Positions 27,772-35,697 of a DNA stretch of 64,000 nucleotides are shown piece by piece. This DNA comes from an uncultured Christensenella sp. (GTDB lineage: Bacteria > Bacillota > Clostridia > Christensenellales > Borkfalkiaceae), in NCBI GenBank assembly GCA_905203015.1, contig CAJKUC010000003.1, positions 61,378 through 125,377 of the forward strand, written 5' to 3'. Position 1 is the first letter of the stretch. Each line of letters opens with the position of its first letter. The position numbers and the translations under genes were made by a program. The notes under the pieces are model-generated. The model was not told the DNA's origin and searched no databases. It was given only the letters and a program-made list of their open reading frames with translations.

Positions 27772-28335
27772 TTAATTTCTGTCCGTGCGCAGCCTTTCCA
27801 GCGCCGCGCCTACGTCGCCTCTTATTACGGTGGCGAGTTTATCCACGATTTCTTCGGGCTTGCCCTGCATATCGGCGGCGATCCATTCCAGCATCAGCCC
27901 CACGAAGATATAGGAATAAATTTTCGCTATGAAATCTTTATCTTCTTTCCGCACCGTCATGCCTGCGGATTGTTCTTCGATCACGCCCATCAGAAGTTTA
28001 TCCACGAGGGGACTCAGATAGGCTTCCACCTGTTCGCGGCTGACGCAACGGTATACGTTCATGATGAAGGGCTTGTTTTCTTTCACCGCGTAAAAAATCT
28101 GCGTGAGACCTTGCTCCCACGTGTCGTAGGTCTTTTTGTCCTGCAAGGCTTTGCCGGCGTCTTCGAGGCAGCACCATTCCACAAGATCGTAGATATCTTT
28201 GAAATGATAATAGAACGTCATGCGGTTTACGCCGCATTCTTCCGTTACGTCGCTGATGGTGATCTTATTCAGCGGCTTTTTCAAAAGCAGAGTTTTCAGG
28301 GCGTTTTCAAGGGCTCTTTTCGTGATTTCGGACAT
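27772..28335 (-). CDS. TetR/AcrR-family regulator, DhaS-like C-terminal domain
   Basis: The N-terminal helix-turn-helix is clear (ITISDVTEECGVNRMTFYYH, residues 26-45). The all-helical C-terminal part resembles the TetR_C_8/DhaS group rather than classic multidrug TetR. It is the third gene of a minus-strand operon (phosphoribosyltransferase, DJ-1, this gene) and lies just upstream of oleate hydratase, which makes fatty-acid-responsive control of that gene plausible but unproven. An imperfect CGTGATTAA direct repeat in the gap (about 27675-27700) might be a binding site. GGAG lies about 13 nt upstream of the ATG. Confidence 0.88.
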   Translation of the reverse strand: MSEITKRALENALKTLLLKKPLNKITISDVTEECGVNRMTFYYHFKDIYDLVEWCCLEDAGKALQDKKTYDTWEQGLTQIFYAVKENKPFIMNVYRCVSREQVEAYLSPLVDKLLMGVIEEQSAGMTVRKEDKDFIAKIYSYIFVGLMLEWIAADMQGKPEEIVDKLATVIRGDVGAALERLRTDRN

Positions 28336-28394
28336 AATCTGTTCACGCTCCGTCTGAATTTATTTTTTGCTGTTTGTTATTGCCTGTCGCGTTT

Positions 28395-28955
28395 TTATCT
28401 GTTGCGGTCTGCAAGCATATCGCTTTTTACTTTTTCCGCCGCTTCGGGGGAAACGAGAAGGGCGGCGAGGGCGAACGCGAAATCGAAAGCGGTGCCGGGG
28501 CCTTGCGAAGTGGTGACGTTGCCGTCGGTGACGACGGGCGCGTTCATGTATCCGGCGCCGATTAAGAAACGCTCGAACGAGGGATAGCATGTGGCTTTCT
28601 TGCCGGAAAGAAGATTGCGCTTGCCGTAGACGGACGGCGCGGCGCAGATCGCCGCAAGACGGCCGTCGTTTTTCAGCGTGGAGGCGATCGCCTCGTTCGT
28701 GACGGGGGAAAGATCGAGATTTTTCGTGCCCGGCATGCCGCCCGGAAGAATCAGACAATCGATTTTTTCGTTTTTGATTTCTTCCCACGCGCAATCGGCG
28801 ATCACGGGGATTCCGTGCGCGCCCGTCACGATTTTTCCGCTTATTCCCGCGGTGATTACTTTTTTGCCCGCGCGGCGAAGGATGTCGGCGGGAACGACGG
28901 CTTCCGTTTCTTCAAAGCCGTCGGCAAGCAAAATCAAAACGATGCCGTCTTTCAT
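28395..28955 (-). CDS. DJ-1/PfpI family protein
   Basis: The protein has the flavodoxin-like DJ-1 fold with the nucleophile elbow AAICAAPSV (Cys104) and the supporting Glu18 in GFEETEA, aligned with Cys106 and Glu18 of human DJ-1. Members act as glyoxalase III, deglycase-like or redox-stress proteins; the exact reaction is debated. 186 residues is normal. GGAGG lies about 11 nt before the ATG. It is the middle gene of a three-gene operon. Confidence 0.92.
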   Translation of the reverse strand: MKDGIVLILLADGFEETEAVVPADILRRAGKKVITAGISGKIVTGAHGIPVIADCAWEEIKNEKIDCLILPGGMPGTKNLDLSPVTNEAIASTLKNDGRLAAICAAPSVYGKRNLLSGKKATCYPSFERFLIGAGYMNAPVVTDGNVTTSQGPGTAFDFAFALAALLVSPEAAEKVKSDMLADRNR

Positions 28956-28994
28956 ACAGGATATGCCTCCGAAAAGAAAAGTGTGAATTTTTTG

Positions 28995-29567
28995 TCAGTC
29001 GGTAATTACGGGGATTTTATCGAGGTAGATCACGTCTTTTCTGTTTGCCGCTTCGCCTTCCGCGAGAACGAACGCTTTTTTGTAGACGATTCCGCCCGCT
29101 TTTTCCACAAGCGCTTCCAGCCCAGCGAGCGACGCGCCCGTCGATACTACGTCGTCGACGATGCACACTTTTTTGCCTTTGATCAGATTTACGTCGTGGC
29201 GGGAAAGATACAGGCGCTGTTCTTTGCCCGTAGTGATCGAAGAAGCGATGGGAACGTCGATGCCGTCCTGCATGTATAATTTTTTGCTCTTTCTGGCAAC
29301 GGCATAATAGGGCATGCCCATATTCCGCGCCACGCAGTGGGTGAGTTGCAGCCCCTTCGATTCCGCCGTGATCAGCACTTCGCAGTCGCCGATTTTTTCC
29401 GTAAGAAGCGCGGCGCATTTTTCCGTGAGAAGCACGTTGCCGTGAAGATTGAAAAAGCAGATTTTCACGCCGCTCGGCAGCGGAAGAATCGGCAGTTCGG
29501 CTTTCAGTCCGTCGAAATCGAGGACGTATACGTCTTGCGGTTTGTTTTCGTTCGTTTGATTTTGCAT
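28995..29567 (-). CDS. purine phosphoribosyltransferase family protein (Apt/Xpt-like)
   Basis: The PRPP-binding motif VCIVDDVVSTGAS identifies a type I phosphoribosyltransferase that would join a purine base to PRPP for salvage. The rest looks closest to adenine phosphoribosyltransferase, but xanthine or another base is possible. I start it at the ATG at 29567 (190 residues), which has AAGGAG 10 nt upstream; the frame is open far upstream, but that extension is arginine/phenylalanine-rich shadow of recX and non-coding DNA. Its promoter lies about 150 bp upstream, leaving a long leader in which I saw no purine-riboswitch core. Confidence 0.88.
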   Translation of the reverse strand: MQNQTNENKPQDVYVLDFDGLKAELPILPLPSGVKICFFNLHGNVLLTEKCAALLTEKIGDCEVLITAESKGLQLTHCVARNMGMPYYAVARKSKKLYMQDGIDVPIASSITTGKEQRLYLSRHDVNLIKGKKVCIVDDVVSTGASLAGLEALVEKAGGIVYKKAFVLAEGEAANRKDVIYLDKIPVITD

Positions 29568-29717
29568 AATGATCGCGCTCCTTATCACGCGCAGGCGCCG
29601 TGCCGCCGTAGTTTGATTTCCGTATTTTTTTGAACGGATAAATCTGCGGCATGCGGGAAAAGAGACGGGCGTTGTTAATGAAGTGTAAGAAAAAGCCCTC
29701 GTCCTGTTCCGAAAAGT

Positions 29718-29746
29718 ATTGTACCATTTTCTTCTGAAAAAGTAAA
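29718..29746 (-). promoter_or_regulatory. sigma-A promoter for the phosphoribosyltransferase-DJ-1-tetR operon
   Basis: On the minus strand TTTACT, a 17-bp spacer and TACAAT (preceded by TGG) are well placed. The leader to the ATG at 29567 is about 145 nt. Confidence 0.7.
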
Positions 29747-29862
29747 CCGAAATAAACGGAAACGCGCGCGAAAAATACGAAAATACGAAAAAATTTCCGC
29801 GGCTTTTGCGGCGCACAAAAAACGGAGATCTGTGGAAGACGGAAGAATCTTTATTTCTTCTG

Positions 29863-29891
29863 TTGACTTTCGGCACGAAACGATGTATAAT
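29863..29891 (+). promoter_or_regulatory. sigma-A promoter for recX
   Basis: TTGACT (29863-29868), 17 bp and TATAAT (29886-29891), preceded by TG, are near consensus. The leader of about 130 nt contains a GCGTAC/GTACGC hairpin around 29957-29971. Confidence 0.82.
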
Positions 29892-30026
29892 AGCATAAGA
29901 AAAGAGGAAAAATCGGGCAGTGAAAAAAATTTTTCCGCGATCGGCGTTTCGTCGGAGCGTACGGCGTACGCGATGAAAAAAGCGGAAGCGGGAAAAGACC
30001 GGAACGGCAAAAGGAGAAATGCGCGG

Positions 30027-30698
30027 ATGAGCGAGATTACGGCGATTACGCCGCAGGTGAAAGACAAAACGCGTTGCAACGTATATCTCGACGGCAGATT
30101 TTATTGCGGGCTGACTTTGGAAACCGCGATGAAATATCGCTTGAAAGCGGGCATGATTGCGGACGAAAAGCGGCTGGACGAGATTCAGAGCGAAAGCGAG
30201 AAAAACGTGGCGCTGGATAAGGCGCTCACGCATATTTCCGCGTGCTCGAAAACGGAAAAGGACGTGCGCTCTTTTTTGCGGAAAAAGGGATACCTTTCGG
30301 GCGTGGAAGATTATGTGATCGGTAAAATGCGTTCCTACGGATTTATCGACGATAAAGCCTACGCGAAAACATACGCGCTCTCCGCGATGAAAAAGAAGGG
30401 GCGAAGGCTGATAGAATACGAATTGCGGGGCAAAGGCATTTCGGAAGAAGAGATCGCCGCGGCGTTTTCCGAGATAGAAGAGGAACGGGAAAGCGGAGAA
30501 GAAACGGCGGACGAATACGGCGCGGCGCAGGCGATCGCGGAAAAATTCATGCGGGGAAAAGCGACGAAAGAGAGCGATCCCGAGGCGCATAAAGCGGCGT
30601 TGGCGGCGCTGTACAGGCGGCTTGCTTCGCGCGGATTCGACGGGGAAACGATCAAAGAGATCGTGGCGCAATATCGGGGCGGGTACGACGAATACTGA
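30027..30698 (+). CDS. recX: regulatory protein RecX
   Basis: RecX binds RecA filaments and limits their activity. The protein is made of three-helix RecX repeats, for example EKDVRSFLRKKGY, followed by IDDKAYAKTYALSAMKKKG and RLIEYELRGKGIS. I start it at the ATG at 30027 (223 residues), where AAGGAG lies 10 nt upstream; the open frame continues upstream into the promoter, so longer starts are excluded. It is not next to recA here. Confidence 0.92.
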   Translation: MSEITAITPQVKDKTRCNVYLDGRFYCGLTLETAMKYRLKAGMIADEKRLDEIQSESEKNVALDKALTHISACSKTEKDVRSFLRKKGYLSGVEDYVIGKMRSYGFIDDKAYAKTYALSAMKKKGRRLIEYELRGKGISEEEIAAAFSEIEEERESGEETADEYGAAQAIAEKFMRGKATKESDPEAHKAALAALYRRLASRGFDGETIKEIVAQYRGGYDEY

Positions 30699-30720
30699 TT
30701 CCGTGCGGCACGGGCGATTT

Positions 30721-30764
30721 CGCGGACACGATTTGGCCGGCACGATTTTGCGGACACGATTTTG
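30721..30764 (+). repeat. imperfect tandem repeats upstream of birA
   Basis: Three CACGATTT-containing units of about 14-15 bp (GCGGACACGATTT, CCGGCACGATTTT, GCGGACACGATTTT) follow one another between recX and birA. No function is apparent. Confidence 0.6.
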
Positions 30765-30807
30765 TGGCCGAAAAAAGGAAGGAAAAAAGGAAGAATAAAA
30801 AGGCGGC

Positions 30808-31545
30808 ATGAAAGAAACGAAAAATCAGGCAAAAAAAATCAAGGTGAAAAAGTACGGCTGTATTTCTTCCACGCAGGAATATGCGGAAAAGATGAAGCCG
30901 TACGGGGAAGACGTGATTATAACGGCGGATCGGCAGAGCGGCGGCAAGGGAACGAAAGGAAGATCGTTTTCATCCGAAAAGGGGGGCGTATATCTTTCCG
31001 TTCTGAGATTTTACGAAAATCTGCCCGCGAAAGACGCGTTCCTGATTATGGCGGGCACGTGCGCGGCGGTGTGTAAAACGCTGGAATCGGGCGGCTTGCA
31101 GCCGAAAATCAAATGGCCGAACGACGTATTCGTCGGCGGAAAAAAGATCTGCGGGATTCTCACGGAAAATACGTTTTCGGGGGAGAACGTGCTTTGTTCG
31201 CTCAGCGGGATCGGTATCAACGTGGATAACGTTCTGCCCGACGAACTCGACGATATAGCCACCAGCGTTCTGCGCGAAACGGGAAAGAAGCAGAGCGTGA
31301 AAAAATGGCGGGAAAGGCTGATTGAAAATCTGAACTTTTCCTTATGCGACGAAAGTAAAAGCGAGGTTTTCGGGGAATATGAAAAGCGGCTTGGATTTAT
31401 CGGCGAAAACGTATCCGTCGTGACGGAGAGCGGGCGCTTTCTCGCGCGGATTCTGGGCGTGGACGAAACGGGGCGTTTACGCGTGCTGGCAGGCGGAGAG
31501 GAAAAGACGTATTCCGCAGCGGAAGTGATCAGGCTGAGCCTTTAA
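30808..31545 (+). CDS. birA: biotin--[acetyl-CoA-carboxylase] ligase
   Basis: BirA activates biotin to biotinyl-AMP and attaches it to the carboxylase carrier protein. The biotin loop GRSFSSEKGGVYLSV is at residues 51-65 and KWPNDVFVGGKKICGIL near residue 101, followed by a small C-terminal SH3-like domain. There is no N-terminal DNA-binding domain, so this is the monofunctional type that cannot repress biotin genes by itself. GRSFSSEKGG deviates from the common GRGRRWSSPPGG form. The SD is AAAGGCGG. Confidence 0.93.
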   Translation: MKETKNQAKKIKVKKYGCISSTQEYAEKMKPYGEDVIITADRQSGGKGTKGRSFSSEKGGVYLSVLRFYENLPAKDAFLIMAGTCAAVCKTLESGGLQPKIKWPNDVFVGGKKICGILTENTFSGENVLCSLSGIGINVDNVLPDELDDIATSVLRETGKKQSVKKWRERLIENLNFSLCDESKSEVFGEYEKRLGFIGENVSVVTESGRFLARILGVDETGRLRVLAGGEEKTYSAAEVIRLSL

Positions 31546-31679
31546 AAATTCAGAAAAAACTGCAAAAAACGCGCTTCCGGCGGCGAGATGGGCGGCGGGC
31601 GAAAAAGCCCGTCTGCGTTCGGCGAAAGGAACTGTCGGCGTTCCGGCAGTGAAAAAAGAAGATAAAAGGAGCGGAAACG

Positions 31680-32561
31680 ATGGCGGAAATATTGACGGGC
31701 GAGAGGGTGAAAGAAATGTTGCCGCCGCGTTTTTCCGATTCAAACAAAGGCGATTACGGAAAGACGGCGATTCTTGCCGGCAGCGCGAGATATTCGGGCG
31801 CGGCGGTGCTTGCTCTCTCGGGCGCGTTGCGCGGCGGCGCGGGATACGTTGCGGCGGGCGTGCCCGAAAAATTGATTTTTCCTTTGATCGGAAAAATACC
31901 CGAAGCGTTATTGTTGCCGCTTTCCCGAGGAAAACGATGGAAGTTTTCGGAAAAACTGCTGAAAAATATTCTCGGGTACGATTCGCTTGCCGCAGGCATG
32001 GGCATGGAAAACACGGCGGAAACGGCGAAAATCGTTTCGTTTTTGCTTTCCCGCTATACGGGGAAACTTATTCTGGATGCAGACGGGCTGAATGCGCTCG
32101 CACGCCGATATTCTGCGGGCGGGGCGGCGGACGTTTTACGGATTAAATCGTGCGCGGCGGCGATTACGCCGCATCCCGCCGAATTCGCTCGGCTGACGGG
32201 GTTCGGCGTGGAAGAAATACGAAAAAACGGCGAAGAAATCGCGGAAAAATACGCCGCGGAAAACGGCGTTACGGTGCTTCTGAAAGGCGCGGCGGGAAAT
32301 AAAAGCGTGATTACGGACGGCAAAAATACGTTTTTAAACGCCACGGGAAATTCGGGAATGGCGAAGGGCGGCAGCGGCGACGTGCTTTCGGGGCTGATCG
32401 CTTCGATCGCCGCTTCTGGCGCGGGCGTGTTTGAAGCCGCCTGCGCGGGCGCGTATCTCGCGGGGAAAGCCGCGGAAATCGCCGTGAAAGAAACGGGGGA
32501 ATATTCCCTCACCGCTTCTGCGGAGGCAGAAAAAATCGGCGCGGCGTTTTTATCGCTCTGA
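31680..32561 (+). CDS. nnrD: ADP-dependent NAD(P)H-hydrate dehydratase
   Basis: NnrD repairs hydrated NAD(P)H (NADHX) using ADP. It is a ribokinase-fold carbohydrate-kinase homologue: GDYGKTAILAGSARYSGAA near the N terminus, ITPHPAEFARL in the middle and AKGGSGDVLSGLIAS near the C terminus are signatures. The epimerase NnrE, often fused at the N terminus, is absent, so 293 residues form the stand-alone type. AAAAGGAG is the SD. The last 12 bp overlap the convergent membrane-protein gene. Confidence 0.94.
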   Translation: MAEILTGERVKEMLPPRFSDSNKGDYGKTAILAGSARYSGAAVLALSGALRGGAGYVAAGVPEKLIFPLIGKIPEALLLPLSRGKRWKFSEKLLKNILGYDSLAAGMGMENTAETAKIVSFLLSRYTGKLILDADGLNALARRYSAGGAADVLRIKSCAAAITPHPAEFARLTGFGVEEIRKNGEEIAEKYAAENGVTVLLKGAAGNKSVITDGKNTFLNATGNSGMAKGGSGDVLSGLIASIAASGAGVFEAACAGAYLAGKAAEIAVKETGEYSLTASAEAEKIGAAFLSL

Positions 32562-33458
32562 CGTTTTTTTGTTATCCGCGCCGCCCGTATCCTGCGACGC
32601 GCGCAACGGCCGTACGGCAAGCAGGCGCACGGCAAGCGACAGGGCGAGAAGAAGCAGCCCGATCGCGCGATAGTAATAAGGAAAAGGCGAGAATAAAGAC
32701 GTGAACAGCAGAATCGCCGAGGAGACGAGCAGGCTTTTCGACGTTTTTTTCGTGATTTTTTCCGAAAGTAATTTTTTCTTTTTGCTTACGGCGGAAAGAT
32801 CCGCAATTTCCGCGGGCAGAAGATCTGCTGTTTTCGTCTTTTCAAAAATCTCGTCGAGCGTTATGCATTGCACGCGGAATCTGCGGAAAAGAGCGGCTGC
32901 TTCGTCTTTTACGGAAACGCAGAAGAAAACGGCTCTCGCTTCTTGTTCGTCGTTTTCGGAAAAAACGTTTTTTAATGTTCGCAGCGCCGTTTCGGCGGCG
33001 GGTACGGAAAGCGGCTCGGAAGAAAACGAAAAAAACGCCGTTTTTCCCGTATGATCCGTACGTTCGTTCTCTTTTGCGGCGCCGGGAAGCGATTTCTCCG
33101 ATAAAACGAAGAGATTTTCGCCGATCTGCCGTAATTTCTCTTTAGACGGCGAAAGCAGTTCGGGAAAGGCGGAGGAGAGCAGAGCGACGGCGGTTTTTGA
33201 GGAAGAGAGAGATAAATAGAGCGCGAGGGACTGTTTTTCGCGTTCGGCACGAGCGGAAAACAGAAATTTTTCGCGTTTTCTTCCGAGGACGGCGGCAAGG
33301 AGCGCGGCGGCAAGAAACGCAAGGGCGAAAGCGAAGAGAAGCGTAAGCGCGAGATTCAGCCGCAGATAACGGAAAAAACAGGCGAAAAGCAGAAAGCAGA
33401 AGCAAAAGGCGAAAAATATATGCGAAAGCGCGGCAGATTTTTTCATATAAGGTTTCAT
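32550..33458 (-). CDS. hypothetical membrane protein
   Basis: I do not recognise this 302-residue protein. Two hydrophobic helices lie at about residues 8-60, a soluble serine/lysine/glutamate-rich segment of about 170 residues follows, and two further helices are near residues 235-275, with a short charged tail. That layout suggests a membrane protein with a cytosolic loop domain. It is convergent with nnrD (12-bp overlap) and divergent from nadD. No SD is visible at either possible start (33458 or 33446). Coding potential is supported by the consistent amphipathic pattern and the absence of a credible gene on the other strand. Confidence 0.6.
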   Translation of the reverse strand: MKPYMKKSAALSHIFFAFCFCFLLFACFFRYLRLNLALTLLFAFALAFLAAALLAAVLGRKREKFLFSARAEREKQSLALYLSLSSSKTAVALLSSAFPELLSPSKEKLRQIGENLFVLSEKSLPGAAKENERTDHTGKTAFFSFSSEPLSVPAAETALRTLKNVFSENDEQEARAVFFCVSVKDEAAALFRRFRVQCITLDEIFEKTKTADLLPAEIADLSAVSKKKKLLSEKITKKTSKSLLVSSAILLFTSLFSPFPYYYRAIGLLLLALSLAVRLLAVRPLRASQDTGGADNKKTSER

Positions 33459-33493
33459 AATTAAATTTTTGCCCGAAAACGCCGCTTATAAAC

Positions 33494-33522
33494 TTGAAAA
33501 AATTACAAAAATGCTGTATAAT
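33494..33522 (+). promoter_or_regulatory. sigma-A promoter for nadD-yqeK
   Basis: TTGAAA (33494-33499), 17 bp and TATAAT (33517-33522), preceded by TG, give a start near 33529 and a leader of about 125 nt. Confidence 0.82.
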
Positions 33523-33652
33523 AACGGCACAGAGACGTGAAAAGCGGCACAGAGGATAGGAAAAGCCCTGCGCGGGCGCGAGCCGTGCGGGAAATCCGAA
33601 AAAATACCTGCGGAAAAATACGGGCAAACGGAGAAAGAAGGAAAAACGGCGG

Positions 33653-34825
33653 ATGAAAACGGGCATATTCGGGGGATCGTTCGATCCCGTACACAAAGAA
33701 CACGTAAGCCTTGCGGAAGCGGCGATCGGCTCGCTGGGGCTCGATCGGGTGTTTATTCTGCCCGCATACGTGCCGCCGCATAAAAGAGGGCGCGTTTTAA
33801 CGGACGATAAAGACAGAATCGCCATGCTTGAAAAGGCGTTCGCGCCCGTGAAGAAAGCGATCGTCAGCGATTACGAAATCAGGCGCGCGGGGGTGAGTTA
33901 TTCTTATCTTACGTGCCGTCATTTCAAAGAAGAATACCCGGAGGACGAGATTTATTTCCTCGTGGGCACGGATATGCTTCGGGATTTTCCCACGTGGAAA
34001 GAACCCGAAGAGATTCTGAAAATCGCGACGCTTGCCGTATGCGACAGGGCGGAAAAAAACGCGCTCTGGATACAGAAGGAGCAGGATGATTTTTATGCGC
34101 GTTTCGGCAAAAAATTCGCCGTGATCGATTATTCCGCGCAGGCGATTTCTTCCACGGAGGCGCGCGTGCGGGCGGCGGCGGGGGACGACGTTTCCTCGCT
34201 TTGCGGCGAAGCCGTGGCGCGATATATCGCCGAAAGAAAATTATACGAGATCGAGAACGCGCATGCCGCGCTTGCCAACGAAAAAAGCGAACGGCGGGAA
34301 CATTCCCTACGCGTGGGGATCGCGGCGGCGAGAAAGGCGCTTTCTTTGGGAATCGACGAAAAAAAAGCCGTGACGGCGGCTCTGTTTCACGATTGCGCGA
34401 AGAATCTTACGGAAAGTTCTCCGCTATTGCAAGGCTTTTCCTTCCCCGAGGGTGTGCCGTTGCCCGTGCCTCTGCCCGTTTTGCATCAATTCACGGGGGC
34501 TTACGTGGCGGAAAATTCGTTCGGCGTGCACGATAAGGAAATTTTGAACGCGGTGCGTTATCATACGAGCGGCAGGGCGGATATGAGCCTTCTGGAACAA
34601 TTGATTTTTCTTGCCGACATGGTGGAGGACAAGAGGGAATACGAGGGGGCGGAAAATTTACGCGCGTTGTACTATGCCGAAAAAGGCGGGCTGGATTTCA
34701 CCATGTACGAAGCGCTGCGCGAAACGTTATATTTTCTGGAAGCGAAAGGCGGCGCGATTTATCCGCTTACGAGCGAAGCATACAAATATTTCGGGAAAAA
34801 GATCGCCGAAGAAGAAAGCCTTTAA
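33653..34825 (+). CDS. nadD: fused nicotinate-nucleotide adenylyltransferase (NadD) and YqeK HD-domain hydrolase
   Basis: Residues 1-200 are NadD, which makes NaAD from NaMN and ATP: GGSFDPVHKEH at residues 7-17 is the nucleotidyltransferase HxGH-type site, and ISSTEAR at residues 165-171 is the second motif. Residues 210-390 are an HD phosphohydrolase of the YqeK type, which in Bacillus hydrolyses Ap4A, with His217 and the His246-Asp247 pair visible (ALFHDCAK). In B. subtilis these are two adjacent genes, nadD and yqeK, followed by rsfS (yqeL); here the order is kept but the first two are one continuous 390-codon frame. The start ATG has only AAGGAAAAACGG as SD. Confidence 0.93.
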   Translation: MKTGIFGGSFDPVHKEHVSLAEAAIGSLGLDRVFILPAYVPPHKRGRVLTDDKDRIAMLEKAFAPVKKAIVSDYEIRRAGVSYSYLTCRHFKEEYPEDEIYFLVGTDMLRDFPTWKEPEEILKIATLAVCDRAEKNALWIQKEQDDFYARFGKKFAVIDYSAQAISSTEARVRAAAGDDVSSLCGEAVARYIAERKLYEIENAHAALANEKSERREHSLRVGIAAARKALSLGIDEKKAVTAALFHDCAKNLTESSPLLQGFSFPEGVPLPVPLPVLHQFTGAYVAENSFGVHDKEILNAVRYHTSGRADMSLLEQLIFLADMVEDKREYEGAENLRALYYAEKGGLDFTMYEALRETLYFLEAKGGAIYPLTSEAYKYFGKKIAEEESL

Positions 34826-34858
34826 AAGGGCGAAAAAAACGAAAGGAGAAAAAAGATT

Positions 34859-35221
34859 ATGACGAACGAAAAAAGCAGTAAAGAACTTGCTCTTGCGATA
34901 TGCGCGGCGTTATCCGCAAAGAAGGCGAAAGACATCGCCACGATTTACGTGCGCGATAAATCTTCCGTGTGCGATTATTTCGTGATCGCAAGCGGCACCT
35001 CGTCTACGCAGATCAAAGCGATGGGCGAATACGTGGAAGAGAAGATGGAAAAAGATTTTTCGATCGCTCCCGTAAGAGAAGAGGGCATGCGCGACGGCAG
35101 ATGGTCCGTGATCGATTACGGAGACGTGATCGTGCACATCATGAGCGACGAAACGCGGCTGTTTTATCACCTCGAACGGTTGTGGAGCGACGGGGCGAAT
35201 CTGGAAAAATACGAGGACTGA
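34859..35221 (+). CDS. rsfS: ribosomal silencing factor RsfS
   Basis: RsfS binds uL14 on the large subunit and blocks subunit joining under starvation. The 120 residues show the family core CDYFVIASGTSSTQIKA, EEGMRDGRWSVIDYGDVIVH and FYHLERLW. AAAGGAG lies 9 nt upstream of the ATG. Its place after nadD-yqeK is conserved in Firmicutes. Confidence 0.95.
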   Translation: MTNEKSSKELALAICAALSAKKAKDIATIYVRDKSSVCDYFVIASGTSSTQIKAMGEYVEEKMEKDFSIAPVREEGMRDGRWSVIDYGDVIVHIMSDETRLFYHLERLWSDGANLEKYED

Positions 35222-35298
35222 ACGGGTGGGAAATGCCCGGAGAACGGGTGATCGAAAGAAAAGCGGAAGCGTTTTAAAGCCGTTAGAGTTATCTGAAA

Positions 35299-35598
35299 TT
35301 ATTTGAAACGGAATTCTTTCGGCTCGGAATATTTCGACGATTCGCGTTTTTTCTTGCGTTCTACGATATAATAAATTTTTTCGGGCGGTTTTTCGGGCGG
35401 CTTTTCTCGTTTTTCCGTCGGTTTTTGCGGCTTTTCCGCGGCGTGATCCGCGCGGAGAGCCGATTTTTTTTGCAGACAGTATCCGATTGCCCAGCGGAAG
35501 AGATGAATGAGAAGAAACGAAAGAAAAAACAACGCCGCCACCGCCCAGAATCCTGCGGCAAGCGATGAGATCAGAAGCGAAAAAAAACGGTTTTTCAT
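35299..35598 (-). CDS. small single-pass membrane protein with basic C terminus
   Basis: The 99-residue protein has one long hydrophobic segment (about residues 5-42), a proline/lysine/glutamate-rich linker and a compact basic end, IYYIVERKKKR, followed by YSEPKEFRFK. The end looks conserved rather than random, which argues for a real gene; I cannot assign a function. The SD is weak (AGAAG). It is convergent with rsfS and divergent from the DeoC-fold gene. Confidence 0.55.
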   Translation of the reverse strand: MKNRFFSLLISSLAAGFWAVAALFFLSFLLIHLFRWAIGYCLQKKSALRADHAAEKPQKPTEKREKPPEKPPEKIYYIVERKKKRESSKYSEPKEFRFK

Positions 35599-35697
35599 GC
35601 TTCTATCATACCGCGTTTTTTATATCACGATTTGGCGAAAAAAGGAATAACCGGGAATTTTTTGCCGCATAATCCTTTCCGAAAGGAAATTATGCCT

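Noticed and set aside
29568..29717. Purine riboswitch in the phosphoribosyltransferase leader
   Set aside because: The three-way-junction core (TATA-N-TATGG and matching loops) was not found.
29568..30809. A 414-codon N-terminal extension of the phosphoribosyltransferase
   Set aside because: It crosses the gene's own promoter and the opposing recX gene; the ATG at 29567 has a proper SD and the family length.
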